A DNA stretch of 64,000 bases from an uncultured Oscillospiraceae bacterium (GCA_900763685.1 CAAFLF010000005.1:1-64000), one strand, 5' to 3'; numbered from the stretch's first letter, positions 9,485 through 18,773 are shown. Notes: a model not told the origin generated them from the sequence alone. A program made the numbers and translations.

Positions 9485-9566
9485 ACAACACTATGATATA
9501 ATATAGAATAAGTGTCAGTATCACCCAATGGGTGAAAATCGACAGGATGAAAGGAACGGAACCGCG

Positions 9567-10043
9567 ATGGCAATGGAAAAAGGATACAAAATGAGTCAGG
9601 CTCGCTTTGACGAGCTGAGCCAGGAGCTGAACTATTTGAAGACCACCCGCTCGGACGAGGTGGCGGAGCAGATCAAGGTGGCCCGCGGTTTCGGCGACCT
9701 GTCCGAAAACAGCGAGTATGACGAGGCCAAGAACGAGCAGGGCAAGCTCTACTCCCGCATCGCGGAGCTGGAGGAGGTCCTACAGCACGTGGTCATCGTG
9801 GACGAGAACGACAGCCCCAGCAATGTCATCGCCATCGGCTGCACCGTGACGGTGGAGGACGCCAAGGGCAACGAGATGACCTGCAGGATCGTGGGCTCTC
9901 AGGAGGCCGATCCCATGCACAAGGTCTTCTCCGAGGAGTCCCCCTTCGGCAAGGCCCTCATCGGCGCCCAGGAGGGCGACGAGGTGACGGTGGAGGCCCC
10001 CATGGGCGCCCTCGTCTACCGGGTGAAGAAGATCGAGCGCTAA
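9567..10043 (+). CDS. greA: Transcription elongation factor GreA
   Basis: It rescues backtracked RNA polymerase by stimulating transcript cleavage. At 158 residues it equals the E. coli length. The N-terminal coiled coil (about residues 10-75) carries the tip acidic pair in GDLSENSEYDEAKNEQ, which reaches the polymerase active site. The C-terminal FKBP-like domain ends in ALVYRVKKIER. The ATG at 9567 follows GAAAGGAACGG; the frame to 9528 would add 13 residues absent from the family. lysS begins 11 bases downstream, so the two are cotranscribed. Confidence 0.97.
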   Translation: MAMEKGYKMSQARFDELSQELNYLKTTRSDEVAEQIKVARGFGDLSENSEYDEAKNEQGKLYSRIAELEEVLQHVVIVDENDSPSNVIAIGCTVTVEDAKGNEMTCRIVGSQEADPMHKVFSEESPFGKALIGAQEGDEVTVEAPMGALVYRVKKIER

Positions 10044-10054
10044 GGAGAAGAGAG

Positions 10055-11980
10055 ATGGCTGAAAAGAACAACCAGGCCCAGCCGGAGCTGAGCCTTTCCG
10101 AGCAGACCCAGGTCCGCCGGGAGAAGCTGGCGGCCCTGCAGCAGGCGGGGCAGGACCCCTTTGAGATCACCCGCTTCGACTGGGACGCGACCTCTCAGCG
10201 GATCAAGGACAACTTCGACGCCATGGAGGGCAAGCCCGTCAAGGTGGCGGGCCGCCTCATGAGCAAGCGGGGCATGGGCAAGGTCAGCTTCTGCGACCTG
10301 CAGGACCGGGACGGCCGGATCCAGCTCTACGCCCGGCAGGACGAGATGGACGAGGAAGTCTATCAGAAGTTCAAGAAGTTCGACATCGGCGACATCGTGG
10401 GCGTCGAGGGCGAGGTCTTCCGCACCCAGCGGGGGGAGATGAGCGTCCGGGCTCATAATATCATCCTGCTGAGTAAGTCCCTGCTGCCCCTGCCGGAGAA
10501 GTTCCACGGCCTGCAGGACAAGGAGCTGCGCTTCCGCCAGCGGTATGTGGACCTGATGGTCAATCCCGAGGTGAAGCGGAACTTCGTCATCCGCTCCCAG
10601 TTCATCAAGCACCTGCGGGATTACCTGGACGGCATGGGCTACATCGAGGTGGAGACCCCGGTCCTCAACACCATCGCCGGCGGCGCCGCCGCGCGGCCCT
10701 TCATCACCCACCACAACACCCTGGACATCGACATGTACATGCGCATCGCGACGGAGCTGCCGCTGAAGCGGCTCATCGTGGGCGGCATGGACCGGGTCTA
10801 TGAGATCGGCCGCATCTTCCGCAACGAGGGCATGGATCCCAAGCACAACCCGGAGTTCACCACCGTGGAGCTCTATCAGGCCTACGCGGACTTCCACACC
10901 ATGATGGATATCGCGGAGGGCGTGTACACCACCTTCGCCCAGAAGTATCTCGGCACCTATGAGCTGGAGTGGATGGGCGAGAAGATCGACCTCACCCCCG
11001 GCTGGCCCCGCATGACCATGATCGAGGCCGTGAAGAAGTATGTCGGCATCGACTTTGACGCCATTTCCGACGACGCCGAGGCTGTGGCCGCCGCCAAGGA
11101 GAAGGGCATCGAGCTGGCGGACGCCGCCGAGAAGACCTGGGGCAACGCCCTTTACGCCTGCTTTGACCAGAAGGTGGAGGAGCACCTGGTGCAGCCCACC
11201 TTCATCACCATGTACCCGGTGGAGGTGAGCCCCCTGACCAAGCGCAGCCCCCAGGACCCCCGGCTCACCGAGCGCTTTGAGTTCTTCATCTGCCGCAGTG
11301 AGATGGGCAACGCCTACTCCGAGCTCAACGACCCCATCGACCAGCGCCGGCGCTTTGAGAAGCAGGCCGAGCAGCGGGAGCGGGGCGACGACGAGACCGA
11401 GATGCTGGACGAGGATTTCCTCACCGCCATGGAGTACGGTATGCCTCCCACCGGCGGCCTGGGCATGGGCATCGACCGGGCCGTGATGCTCTTCACCGGC
11501 ACGGACACCATCCGGGAGGTCATCCTCTTCCCGACCATGAAGCCCCAGGGCGAGGTCAAGGCCGCCCCCAAGGCCGCCGAGGCCCCCAAGGCGGAGGAGA
11601 AGATCGACTTCTCCAAGGTGGAGATCGAGCCGCTTTTTAAGGAATTTGTGGATTTTGAGACCTTCAGCAAGTCCGACTTCCGGGCGGTGAAGGTGAAGGC
11701 CTGCGAGGCCGTGAAGAAGAGCAAAAAGCTCCTGAAGTTCACCCTGGACGACGGCAGCGGCGAGGACCGGGTGATCCTCAGCGGCATCCACGAGTACTAC
11801 GAGCCGGAGGAGCTGGTGGGCAAGACCTGCGTCGCCATCACCAACCTGCCGCCCCGTGCCATGATGGGCATCGATTCCTGCGGGATGCTGATCAGCGCCG
11901 TGCACCACGAGGAGGGCGCCGAGCGGCTGCATCTCCTGATGGTGGACCCCCATATCCCGGCGGGGGCCAAGCTCTACTAA
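10055..11980 (+). CDS. lysS: Class II lysyl-tRNA synthetase with extra C-terminal tRNA-binding domain
   Basis: It charges tRNA(Lys) with lysine. Residues to about 500 are a normal class II LysRS: N-terminal OB anticodon domain, motif 2 around YEIGRIFRNEG, and motif 3 GLGMGIDRAVMLFTG. At about 505-525 an Ala/Pro/Lys/Glu linker leads into an added domain of about 115 residues (DFETFSKSDFRAVKVKACEA, later NLPPRAMMGIDSCGMLISA). This domain resembles the EMAPII/Trbp111 OB fold found at the C-terminus of dimeric MetRS. Typical bacterial LysRS ends near 490-505 residues; this one has 641. The fusion should strengthen general tRNA binding. It follows greA in one transcript. Confidence 0.96.
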   Translation: MAEKNNQAQPELSLSEQTQVRREKLAALQQAGQDPFEITRFDWDATSQRIKDNFDAMEGKPVKVAGRLMSKRGMGKVSFCDLQDRDGRIQLYARQDEMDEEVYQKFKKFDIGDIVGVEGEVFRTQRGEMSVRAHNIILLSKSLLPLPEKFHGLQDKELRFRQRYVDLMVNPEVKRNFVIRSQFIKHLRDYLDGMGYIEVETPVLNTIAGGAAARPFITHHNTLDIDMYMRIATELPLKRLIVGGMDRVYEIGRIFRNEGMDPKHNPEFTTVELYQAYADFHTMMDIAEGVYTTFAQKYLGTYELEWMGEKIDLTPGWPRMTMIEAVKKYVGIDFDAISDDAEAVAAAKEKGIELADAAEKTWGNALYACFDQKVEEHLVQPTFITMYPVEVSPLTKRSPQDPRLTERFEFFICRSEMGNAYSELNDPIDQRRRFEKQAEQRERGDDETEMLDEDFLTAMEYGMPPTGGLGMGIDRAVMLFTGTDTIREVILFPTMKPQGEVKAAPKAAEAPKAEEKIDFSKVEIEPLFKEFVDFETFSKSDFRAVKVKACEAVKKSKKLLKFTLDDGSGEDRVILSGIHEYYEPEELVGKTCVAITNLPPRAMMGIDSCGMLISAVHHEEGAERLHLLMVDPHIPAGAKLY

Positions 11981-11989
11981 AAAGGCAAT

Positions 11990-12050
11990 GGGATCCCTCC
12001 GGGACTGCCCGGCCGCGCCGGGGAGGCCCAGAGGGGTCCCGCGTGTTTTT
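11990..12050 (+). terminator. Probable terminator of greA-lysS
   Basis: A 10-bp stem (GGGATCCCTC with GAGGGGTCCC, one wobble pair) encloses a GC-rich inner hairpin. GCGTG and five T follow. It begins 10 bases after the lysS stop codon. Confidence 0.65.
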
Positions 12051-12083
12051 CCGCCGCTTTCCGGAAGCGGCAGGAGGCGAAGG

Positions 12084-12998
12084 ATGGAACGCTATCGCTT
12101 TGAGGAGGGGCTGACGCCCCTGGCTGGGGACCTCCCCGAGAAGTGGGAGGGCCTTTTGCTGCTGGTGACGCCCGCTGAGCTGGCGGAGCTCCGCCTGCCG
12201 GAGGGCGTCACGCCGCCGGAGGCGCCGGAGAACCCCCACGAGTCCCAGTTCTGCTGGCTGCGGGCGGAGAGGAAGGGCATTTTCGCCCAGATCCGGGTCC
12301 CGGCCCTGGGGAAACGGGCGGGGGGACGCTTCGCCTTCTCCTGGCAGGGCGGGGGCCTTCTGGTGCTGGACCCGGATGGGCTGGTCTCCGCCCGCATGGG
12401 GGAGATCCGGGCCATGCGGCCCCACAACGCCGACGGGGCGGACAACTTTCTGGCGGACCTCTTCATCACGCTGCTGAAGGACGACCTGGGCGGGCTTTTG
12501 CAGCTGGAGACCCGGCTCAGCAACTTGGAGCAGGCGGTGCTGACGGACCAGTCCGGCCGCTTCCTCCGCCAGATGAGCGTCATCCGGAAGGAGCTGAACC
12601 GGGCCAACCGCTTCTACGCCCAGCTGGGGGACTTCGCGAGCTCCCTGCGGGAGTATGCGGGGGACCTCTTTGACGCCTACAGCGCCCAGCGTTTGGACGC
12701 CTTCCTCCGGAAGGCGGACGCCCTGCGGGAGGAGACCCGGATGCTCCGGGAGTACGCGAGCCAGATAAGCTCGGAGTACCAGGCCCAGGTGGACATCCAG
12801 CAAAACCGGGTGATGAAGCTCCTCACCATCGTGACCACGATCTTTCTGCCGCTCTCGCTCCTGGTGGGGTGGTACGGCATGAACTTCCAGGGGATGCCGG
12901 AGCTCTCCTGGACCTATGGGTACCCGGCGGTCATCGCGGTCTCCGTGCTGCTGGCCGTGGGGCTCATCGTGTATTTCAAAAGGAAACATTGGTTCTGA
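12084..12998 (+). CDS. CorA-family magnesium/divalent cation transporter
   Basis: A 304-residue inner-membrane channel for Mg2+ or related divalent ions. The N-terminal two thirds form the soluble funnel with long helices. Two membrane segments sit at the C-terminus (about residues 245-265 and 275-295), joined by the loop WYGMNFQG, which holds the CorA selectivity signature YGMNF. The ATG at 12084 follows CAGGAGGCGAAGG; the frame extends upstream to 11988 through the lysS terminator and is not used. The ion (Mg, Co, Ni or Zn) cannot be settled from the motif. Confidence 0.93.
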   Translation: MERYRFEEGLTPLAGDLPEKWEGLLLLVTPAELAELRLPEGVTPPEAPENPHESQFCWLRAERKGIFAQIRVPALGKRAGGRFAFSWQGGGLLVLDPDGLVSARMGEIRAMRPHNADGADNFLADLFITLLKDDLGGLLQLETRLSNLEQAVLTDQSGRFLRQMSVIRKELNRANRFYAQLGDFASSLREYAGDLFDAYSAQRLDAFLRKADALREETRMLREYASQISSEYQAQVDIQQNRVMKLLTIVTTIFLPLSLLVGWYGMNFQGMPELSWTYGYPAVIAVSVLLAVGLIVYFKRKHWF

Positions 12999-13029
12999 GC
13001 CACGCTCGGAAGAAAGGAGCCGACAGCCC

Positions 13030-13806
13030 ATGGAGAGCATCACCAGTCGGAGCAACCCGCTCTGCGCCCATCTCCGGAAGCTGGCGGCTTCCGCCGCTCA
13101 CCGCCGGGAGAGCGGGGAGTTCCTCTGCGACAGCCCAAAGCTCCTGGAGGAGGTCCTTCTCTGGCGGCGGGAGCTGCTGAGGACCGTGCTCTGCACGGAC
13201 CCCGGGAAGCTCCCGGAGCTGCCGGAGGGCACGCGGGTCGTGGTGGTGCCGGAGAGCCTGATGGAGTACCTCTCCCCGGCCAGGACGCCCCAGGGGGTCC
13301 TCTCCCTCTGCCGGAAGCCGGAGGAGGCCCTGCCGGAGACCCTGCCGGGGCGGCGCTACGCCCTGCTGGACGGGGTCCAGGACCCCGGGAACGTGGGGAC
13401 CATCCTGCGGACGGCGGACGCCCTCTTCTGCGACGGGCTGCTCCTGGTGGGCGGCTGCGCGGACCCCTGGCAGCCCAAGGCCGTCCGGGCCAGCATGGGG
13501 GCGGTTTTGCGCTGCCCGGTCTGGTCCTGTGCGGCGGAGGAGGCCAAGGGGCTTCTTTCCCGCAGCGGCATCCCCCTCTACGGGGCGGCGCTGCGGCGGG
13601 ATACCCTGGACGCCCGGGCCATCCCGGAGGGGAAGGCGGCCATCGCCATCGGCAGCGAGGGGCGGGGCCTCTCAGCGGAGATGCTGGCCCTCTGCGACGC
13701 CACGGCGCGGATCCCCATGGCGGAGCACTGTGAGTCTCTGAACGCGGCGGCGGCCGCGGCGGTGCTCCTCTGGGAGCTGGCGCGGCGGGACGCGCCGGGA
13801 AAGTGA
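13030..13806 (+). CDS. SpoU/TrmH-family RNA 2'-O-methyltransferase
   Basis: A 258-residue SPOUT enzyme that uses S-adenosylmethionine to methylate a ribose in tRNA or rRNA. An N-terminal substrate-binding domain (about residues 1-95) precedes the knotted catalytic domain. All three SpoU motifs are present: LDGVQDPGNVGTILRTADAL with the catalytic Arg, AIGSEGRGLS, and IPMAEHCESLNAAAAAAV. It is closer in layout to RlmB/TsnR-like enzymes than to short TrmL. The ATG at 13030 follows AGAAAGGAGCC. dprA starts 7 bases after its stop codon. The target nucleotide is unknown. Confidence 0.93.
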   Translation: MESITSRSNPLCAHLRKLAASAAHRRESGEFLCDSPKLLEEVLLWRRELLRTVLCTDPGKLPELPEGTRVVVVPESLMEYLSPARTPQGVLSLCRKPEEALPETLPGRRYALLDGVQDPGNVGTILRTADALFCDGLLLVGGCADPWQPKAVRASMGAVLRCPVWSCAAEEAKGLLSRSGIPLYGAALRRDTLDARAIPEGKAAIAIGSEGRGLSAEMLALCDATARIPMAEHCESLNAAAAAAVLLWELARRDAPGK

Positions 13807-13813
13807 GGGCGGC

Positions 13814-15013
13814 ATGGCGGCACTGAAGTACTGGATCTGGCTTGCGGAGAAGCGGGGCGTGCGGCGGCAGATGAAGCTGGCGCTGACCCAGCGCTTTGAG
13901 ACGCCGGAGGAGCTTTACTACGCGGAGGAGGACGAGGTCCTGCTGACCGAGGGCATCACCCGGGAGGAGGCCGCGGCCCTGGAGGACAAGGACCTCCGGC
14001 GGGCGGAGGCGATCCTGGAGACCTGTGAGCGGCGGGACTACCGGATCTTGACCATCGCGGACGCAGGCTATCCCCGGCGGCTGCGGAACATCTTTGACCC
14101 GCCCATCCTGCTCTACTGCCGGGGGCGGCTGCCCCTCATGGACGAGGAGGCGGCCATCGCCGTGGTGGGCACCCGGAGCTATACGCCCTACGGGGCCCTC
14201 TGCGCCGGGAAGCTGGGGGGCCAGCTGGCGGCGGGCGGCGCCGTCATCGTGACGGGCCTGGCCCACGGCATCGACTCCCTGGCGGCGAGAGCCGCCCTGC
14301 GGAACGGGGGACGGGTGCTGGGGGTCCTGGGCTGCGGGCTGGACGTGGTCTATCCCCGGGGGAGCGAGGAGCTCTATGAGGACGTGGCGGCGGCCGGGGC
14401 CCTGATCACGGAGTACGCCCCGGGGACGCTGCCTCTCAGCGGGAATTTCCCGGTGCGAAACCGGATCCTGTCCGGGCTCTCCGTGGCCGTTCTGGTGGTG
14501 GAGGCCCCGGAGCGCAGCGGCGCGCTCATCACAGCGAACACCGCCCTGGAGCAGGGGCGGGAGGTCTTCGCCGTGCCGGGGCCCATCGACGCGCCGGGGA
14601 GCGCCGGCTGCAACCGGCTGCTCCGGGACGGGGCGGGCCTTGTCAGCGAGGGCTGGGACCTGCTGCGGGAGTATGAGGAGCGCTTTCCGGGCAAGCTGAG
14701 GCGGGAGGCCGCCCAGCGGGAAGCGCCGGAGACCCCGGGCTATGAGCGCAGGGAACGCCAGCGGGAGGAACAGCGCCGGGAGACCCGGAAGCTGCCGCCG
14801 AGGCTGGATCCCCAGGGCGCGGAGCTGACGGACGACCAGATCGCCCTGCTCCGGACGCTGACGGAGGAGCCCATGCTGGTGGACGACCTGGTGGAGGAGA
14901 GCGGCATCCCCGTGCGGCGGGTGCTCTCGGCCCTCACCATGCTGGAGATCGACGGATATGTGTCCCAGGCGCCGGGCAAGCGCTACGCCCGGACGGTGAC
15001 GCTTTCAGAATAA
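13814..15013 (+). CDS. dprA: DNA-processing protein DprA (Smf)
   Basis: DprA binds incoming single-stranded DNA and loads RecA during natural transformation; it is also kept by many species not known to be competent. The 399 residues comprise an N-terminal helical region, the Rossmann-like domain with AVVGTRSYTPYG and VTGLAHGIDSLAARAAL (nucleotide-fold Gly and Arg residues intact), a charged linker at about residues 295-325, and a C-terminal winged helix (about 335-395). It sits in the conserved order SpoU methyltransferase-dprA-topA-trmFO, common in Firmicutes. Confidence 0.95.
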   Translation: MAALKYWIWLAEKRGVRRQMKLALTQRFETPEELYYAEEDEVLLTEGITREEAAALEDKDLRRAEAILETCERRDYRILTIADAGYPRRLRNIFDPPILLYCRGRLPLMDEEAAIAVVGTRSYTPYGALCAGKLGGQLAAGGAVIVTGLAHGIDSLAARAALRNGGRVLGVLGCGLDVVYPRGSEELYEDVAAAGALITEYAPGTLPLSGNFPVRNRILSGLSVAVLVVEAPERSGALITANTALEQGREVFAVPGPIDAPGSAGCNRLLRDGAGLVSEGWDLLREYEERFPGKLRREAAQREAPETPGYERRERQREEQRRETRKLPPRLDPQGAELTDDQIALLRTLTEEPMLVDDLVEESGIPVRRVLSALTMLEIDGYVSQAPGKRYARTVTLSE

Positions 15014-15050
15014 ATACGCCGCCCGCGAGGCGGGACGGCAGGAGGAAACT

Positions 15051-17399
15051 ATGGCAGAAAAGAGTTTGGTCATCGTGGAGTCTCCCGCGAAAGCCAAAAC
15101 CATTGAGAAGTATCTGGGGAAGGATTTTCAGGTGCTGGCCAGCATGGGCCATCTCCGGGACCTGCCCAAAAGCAGCCTCAGCGTGGACGTGAAGAACGAC
15201 TTTGAGCCGGTCTATCAGCCCATCAAGGGGAAGGAAGAGATCATCAAGAGCCTGAAAAAGGCCGCGAAGGACGCCGACATGGTCTATCTCGCGACCGACC
15301 CGGACCGGGAGGGCGAGGCCATCTCCTGGCACCTAAAGCAGCTTTTGGATCTGCCGGACGAAAAGACCCGGCGGGTGACCTTCAACGAGATCACGAAGAA
15401 CGTGGTGCTGGAGAGCATCCGGGCCCCCCGGGACATCGACCAGAACCTGGTGGACGCCCAGCAGGCCCGGCGCATCCTGGACCGGCTGGTGGGCTATGAG
15501 ATATCCCCCGTGATGTGGAAGAAGATCAAGCGGGGCCTCTCCGCCGGGCGGGTGCAGTCCGTGGCTACCCGGATGGTGGACGACCGGGACCGGGAGATCG
15601 ACGCCTTCCAGCCGGAGGAGTACTGGACCCTGGACGCGGAGCTTCTGGGCGGGGAGACCGGGAAGACGGCCTTCGCCGCCCGCTACCACGGGAAGGACGG
15701 GAAGAAGGCGGAGCTCCGCTCCCAGGCGGAGGTGGACGCCGTGGTCCGGGAGACGGAGAACGGCATCTTCTCCGTCAAGAGCGTGAAGCGGACGGACAAG
15801 CAGCGCTCCCCCTCGCCGCCCTTCACCACCTCCACCCTGCAGCAGGAGGCCTCCCGCAAGCTGGGGATGACTCCCCGGCGGACCATGGCCATCGCCCAGC
15901 AGCTCTACGAGGGCGTGGACATCCAGGGCGAGGGCAGCGTGGGCCTTATCACCTACATGCGTACCGACTCGCTGCGCATCAGTGAGGAGGCCATCGCCGC
16001 GGCCAAGGACTTCATCCTCAGCCGCTACGGCAAGGATTACTATCCCCCCAAGGCCAACCACTACAAGGCCAAGGCCAACGCCCAGGACGCCCACGAGGCC
16101 ATCCGGCCCAGCAACGTCCGCTGGACGCCGGAGGACGTGAAGGCCAGCCTCACCGGGGAGCAGTACCGGCTCTATAAGCTCATCTGGAGCCGCTTTCTGG
16201 CCTGCCAGATGGCCAACGCCGTCTATGACAGCGTCAGCGTGGAGATCCTCAACGGGGAGCACAGCTTCCGGGCCAGCTCCTCCAGCCTGAAGTTCTCCGG
16301 CTATACCGCCGTTTACGAGGAGGGCAAGGACGAGGAGAAGAGCGAGAAGGAGCCCGCCCTGCCCCCCATGGGCGAGGGCGAGGTCCTGGCGCTGAAGGCC
16401 TTCCGCCGGGACCAGCACTTCACCCAGCCCCCGGCCCACTATACCGACGCCACCCTCATCCGGGCCATGGAGGAGCAGGGCATCGGCCGGCCCTCCACCT
16501 ACGCCCCCACGGTCTCCACCATCCTGGACCGGCGCTATGTCCGCAAGGAGGGGAAGTACCTGCACATCACGAATCTGGGACGGGGCGTCACGGAGTGGAT
16601 GGAGCGCTACTTCAGCAACATCGAGGACCTGAAGTTCACCGCCCAGATGGAGCGGGAGCTGGACGAGGTGGAGGAGGGCCGCATCCCCTGGAAGGTGGTC
16701 CTGCGGGGCTTCTACGACGGCTTTGAGAAGCGGATCGAGACCGCCCTGGAGGGCGAGCGCCAGCCCATCGAGGCGGAGGTCACGGAGGAGATCTGCCCGG
16801 AGTGCGGGCGGAATCTCGTGGTGAAGAGCGGCCGCTTCGGAGACTTTTTGGCCTGCCCGGGCTATCCCGAGTGCGGCTTCACCATGCCCATGGTGGAGGT
16901 CATGCCCGGCCGCTGCCCCAAGTGCGGCGGGCGGCTCATGAAGCGGGGCGGCACCAGCAAATCCACCGGCAAGCCCTACACCTACTACTGCTGCGAGAAC
17001 AGCATCGCCCGGAACGGGGAGCCCAGCTGCGACTTCCGGACCTTTGACGTGCCGGTGAAGGACGACTGTCCCGTCTGCGGGCAGACCATGTTCAAGAAGT
17101 CCGGCAAGGGCTTCAAGCGGCCCTTCTGTATCAATCCGGCCTGCGAGAACTTTGTGCCGGAGGACAAGCGGGGCTATGTGAGGAAGACGGCGGAGCCCAA
17201 GGCGGAGAGCGGCGAGGCGGAGGAGAAGACCACCAGGAAAACGGCGGCCAAGAAGACCGCCGCGAAGACCACCGCCAAAAAGACCGCGGAGAAGAAGACC
17301 ACTACCGCCAAGAAGACCACGGCGGCGAAGAAGACCACCGCGGCCAAGAAAACGACCGCCGCCAAGAAGGCGGCCAAGCCCGCCGGGGACGGCGAATGA
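15051..17399 (+). CDS. topA: DNA topoisomerase I with Lys/Ala/Thr-rich C-terminal tail
   Basis: It relaxes negative supercoils behind RNA polymerase. The Toprim domain opens the protein (VIVESPAKAKTIEKYLG, acidic DPDREGEA). The catalytic tyrosine is in GLITYMRTDSLRIS (about residue 305). Three cysteine zinc ribbons occupy about residues 580-705 (CPECGRNL, CPKCGGRL, CPVCGQTM). The last 60 or so residues are a histone-H1-like tail of repeated KKTTAAKK and KKTAAK units, an addition to the usual length of about 690-700. Such tails are known in actinobacterial TopA, where they raise processivity on DNA. The gene is preceded by GGAGGAAACT and followed by a hairpin. Confidence 0.97.
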   Translation: MAEKSLVIVESPAKAKTIEKYLGKDFQVLASMGHLRDLPKSSLSVDVKNDFEPVYQPIKGKEEIIKSLKKAAKDADMVYLATDPDREGEAISWHLKQLLDLPDEKTRRVTFNEITKNVVLESIRAPRDIDQNLVDAQQARRILDRLVGYEISPVMWKKIKRGLSAGRVQSVATRMVDDRDREIDAFQPEEYWTLDAELLGGETGKTAFAARYHGKDGKKAELRSQAEVDAVVRETENGIFSVKSVKRTDKQRSPSPPFTTSTLQQEASRKLGMTPRRTMAIAQQLYEGVDIQGEGSVGLITYMRTDSLRISEEAIAAAKDFILSRYGKDYYPPKANHYKAKANAQDAHEAIRPSNVRWTPEDVKASLTGEQYRLYKLIWSRFLACQMANAVYDSVSVEILNGEHSFRASSSSLKFSGYTAVYEEGKDEEKSEKEPALPPMGEGEVLALKAFRRDQHFTQPPAHYTDATLIRAMEEQGIGRPSTYAPTVSTILDRRYVRKEGKYLHITNLGRGVTEWMERYFSNIEDLKFTAQMERELDEVEEGRIPWKVVLRGFYDGFEKRIETALEGERQPIEAEVTEEICPECGRNLVVKSGRFGDFLACPGYPECGFTMPMVEVMPGRCPKCGGRLMKRGGTSKSTGKPYTYYCCENSIARNGEPSCDFRTFDVPVKDDCPVCGQTMFKKSGKGFKRPFCINPACENFVPEDKRGYVRKTAEPKAESGEAEEKTTRKTAAKKTAAKTTAKKTAEKKTTTAKKTTAAKKTTAAKKTTAAKKAAKPAGDGE

Positions 17400-17405
17400 G
17401 AGGGC

Positions 17406-17435
17406 GCCCTCCGCCGAAGAGGCGGAGGGCCTTTC
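17406..17435 (+). terminator. Weak terminator or attenuator after topA
   Basis: The 10-bp hairpin GCCCTCCGCC / GGCGGAGGGC with a 5-base loop is followed only by CTTTCC. Partial read-through into trmFO is likely. Confidence 0.6.
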
Positions 17436-17465
17436 CGAAAGAGACGAGAGAAGGAGGGACGAGCC

Positions 17466-18773
17466 ATGGAGGTGAGCGTCATCGGCGCGGGGCTCGCGGG
17501 CAGCGAGTGCGCCTGGCAGCTGGCCCAGCGGGGCATCCAGGTAACGCTCTATGAGATGAAGCCGGAGAAGCGGACCCCCGCCCACCACACCGACGCCTTC
17601 GCGGAGCTCTGCTGCTCCAACTCCCTGCGGGGAGCGGGGCTGGAGAACGCCGTGGGCCTTTTGAAGGAGGAGCTGCGGCGGCTGGGGTCCCTGATCCTCA
17701 GCTGCGCGGACGAGACGAGGGTGGAGGCCGGCGGGGCCCTGGCGGTGGACCGCCACGGCTTCGCGAACCTTGTGACGGAGCGGATCCGGAGCCATCCCAA
17801 CATCACGGTCATCCCCGGGGAGGTCACCGCCATCCCGGAGGGGGAGGTGGTCATCGCCTCCGGCCCCCTGACCTCGGACGCTTTGGCGGAGACCCTGGAA
17901 AAACTCCTGGGGGAGGGCTGCGGCCTCCATTTCTACGACGCCGCGGCGCCCCTGGTCAGCGCCGCCAGTGTTGACATGGAGAGCGCCTGGTTCGGCTCCC
18001 GCTACGACAAGGGGACGGCGGATTACGTCAACTGCCCCATGACGGAGGAGGAGTACGCCGCCTTCTGGGAGGCCCTCACCACCGCCCAGGAGGCGGAGGT
18101 CCACGGTTTTGAGGACAGCCAGGTCTTCGAGGGCTGCATGCCGGTGGAGGTCATGGCCCGCCGGGGCCGGGACACCCTGCGCTACGGCCCCCTGAAGCCC
18201 CGGGGCCTGAAGGATCCCAAGACTGGGAGGGAGCCCTACGCCGTGGTGCAGCTGCGGCGGGACAACGCCCAGGGCAGCATCTATAACCTCGTGGGCTTCC
18301 AGACCCACCTGCGCTTCCCGGAGCAGAAGCGGGTCTTCTCCATGATCCCGGCCCTCCGCGACGCGGAGTATTTGCGCTACGGCGTCATGCACCGGAATAC
18401 CTTTTTGGATTCCCCCCGGTACCTGAACCGGTACTATCAGCTCAAGAGCGAGCCCAGGATCGTCTTCGCCGGGCAGATGACCGGGGTGGAGGGCTATGTG
18501 GAGTCCGCCGCCTCCGGCTTCCTGGCGAGCATCGAGCTTGCCCGGCGGCTCCGGGGCATGGAACCCATCGACTTCCCCCAGGAGACCGCCATCGGGGCCC
18601 TGGGGCTCTACGTCAGCAATGGGAGCATCGGGAATTTCCAGCCCATGAACGTGAACTTCGGCATCATCCCGCCCCTGGACCACCGGGTCAAGGGGAAACG
18701 GAACAAGAACGCCGAGCTTTCCGCCCGGTCTCTCGCCATCATCGAGGAGCGAAAGGAGGACATCCTGCAATGA
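17466..18773 (+). CDS. trmFO: Folate-dependent tRNA (uracil-54-C5)-methyltransferase TrmFO
   Basis: It makes ribothymidine-54 in the T-loop of tRNA, taking the carbon from 5,10-methylene-tetrahydrofolate with FADH2. The 435 residues begin with the FAD-binding loop VIGAGLAGSECAW. The family block AELCCSNSLRG follows; most relatives have LVCSNS here, so the Val to Cys change is conservative. Other TrmFO blocks are CPMTEEEY and, near the C-terminus, GQMTGVEGYVESAASG. The start follows AGAAGGAGGGACGAGCC. The stop overlaps the plsX ATG (ATGA), coupling the two. Confidence 0.95.
   Translation: MEVSVIGAGLAGSECAWQLAQRGIQVTLYEMKPEKRTPAHHTDAFAELCCSNSLRGAGLENAVGLLKEELRRLGSLILSCADETRVEAGGALAVDRHGFANLVTERIRSHPNITVIPGEVTAIPEGEVVIASGPLTSDALAETLEKLLGEGCGLHFYDAAAPLVSAASVDMESAWFGSRYDKGTADYVNCPMTEEEYAAFWEALTTAQEAEVHGFEDSQVFEGCMPVEVMARRGRDTLRYGPLKPRGLKDPKTGREPYAVVQLRRDNAQGSIYNLVGFQTHLRFPEQKRVFSMIPALRDAEYLRYGVMHRNTFLDSPRYLNRYYQLKSEPRIVFAGQMTGVEGYVESAASGFLASIELARRLRGMEPIDFPQETAIGALGLYVSNGSIGNFQPMNVNFGIIPPLDHRVKGKRNKNAELSARSLAIIEERKEDILQ

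Noticed and set aside
10040-11953. 637-codon minus-strand frame
   Set aside because: Shadow of lysS; the real protein on the plus strand has all family motifs.
17240-17390. Repeated AAGAAGACCAC-type DNA
   Set aside because: Explained by the Lys/Thr/Ala repeat tail of TopA; not a CRISPR or mobile repeat.
15333-18770. Open frame of 1145 codons on the minus strand
   Set aside because: It is antisense to topA and trmFO, has the composition of a GC-rich shadow frame (Leu/Gly/His/Val/Asp-rich) and no ribosome site.
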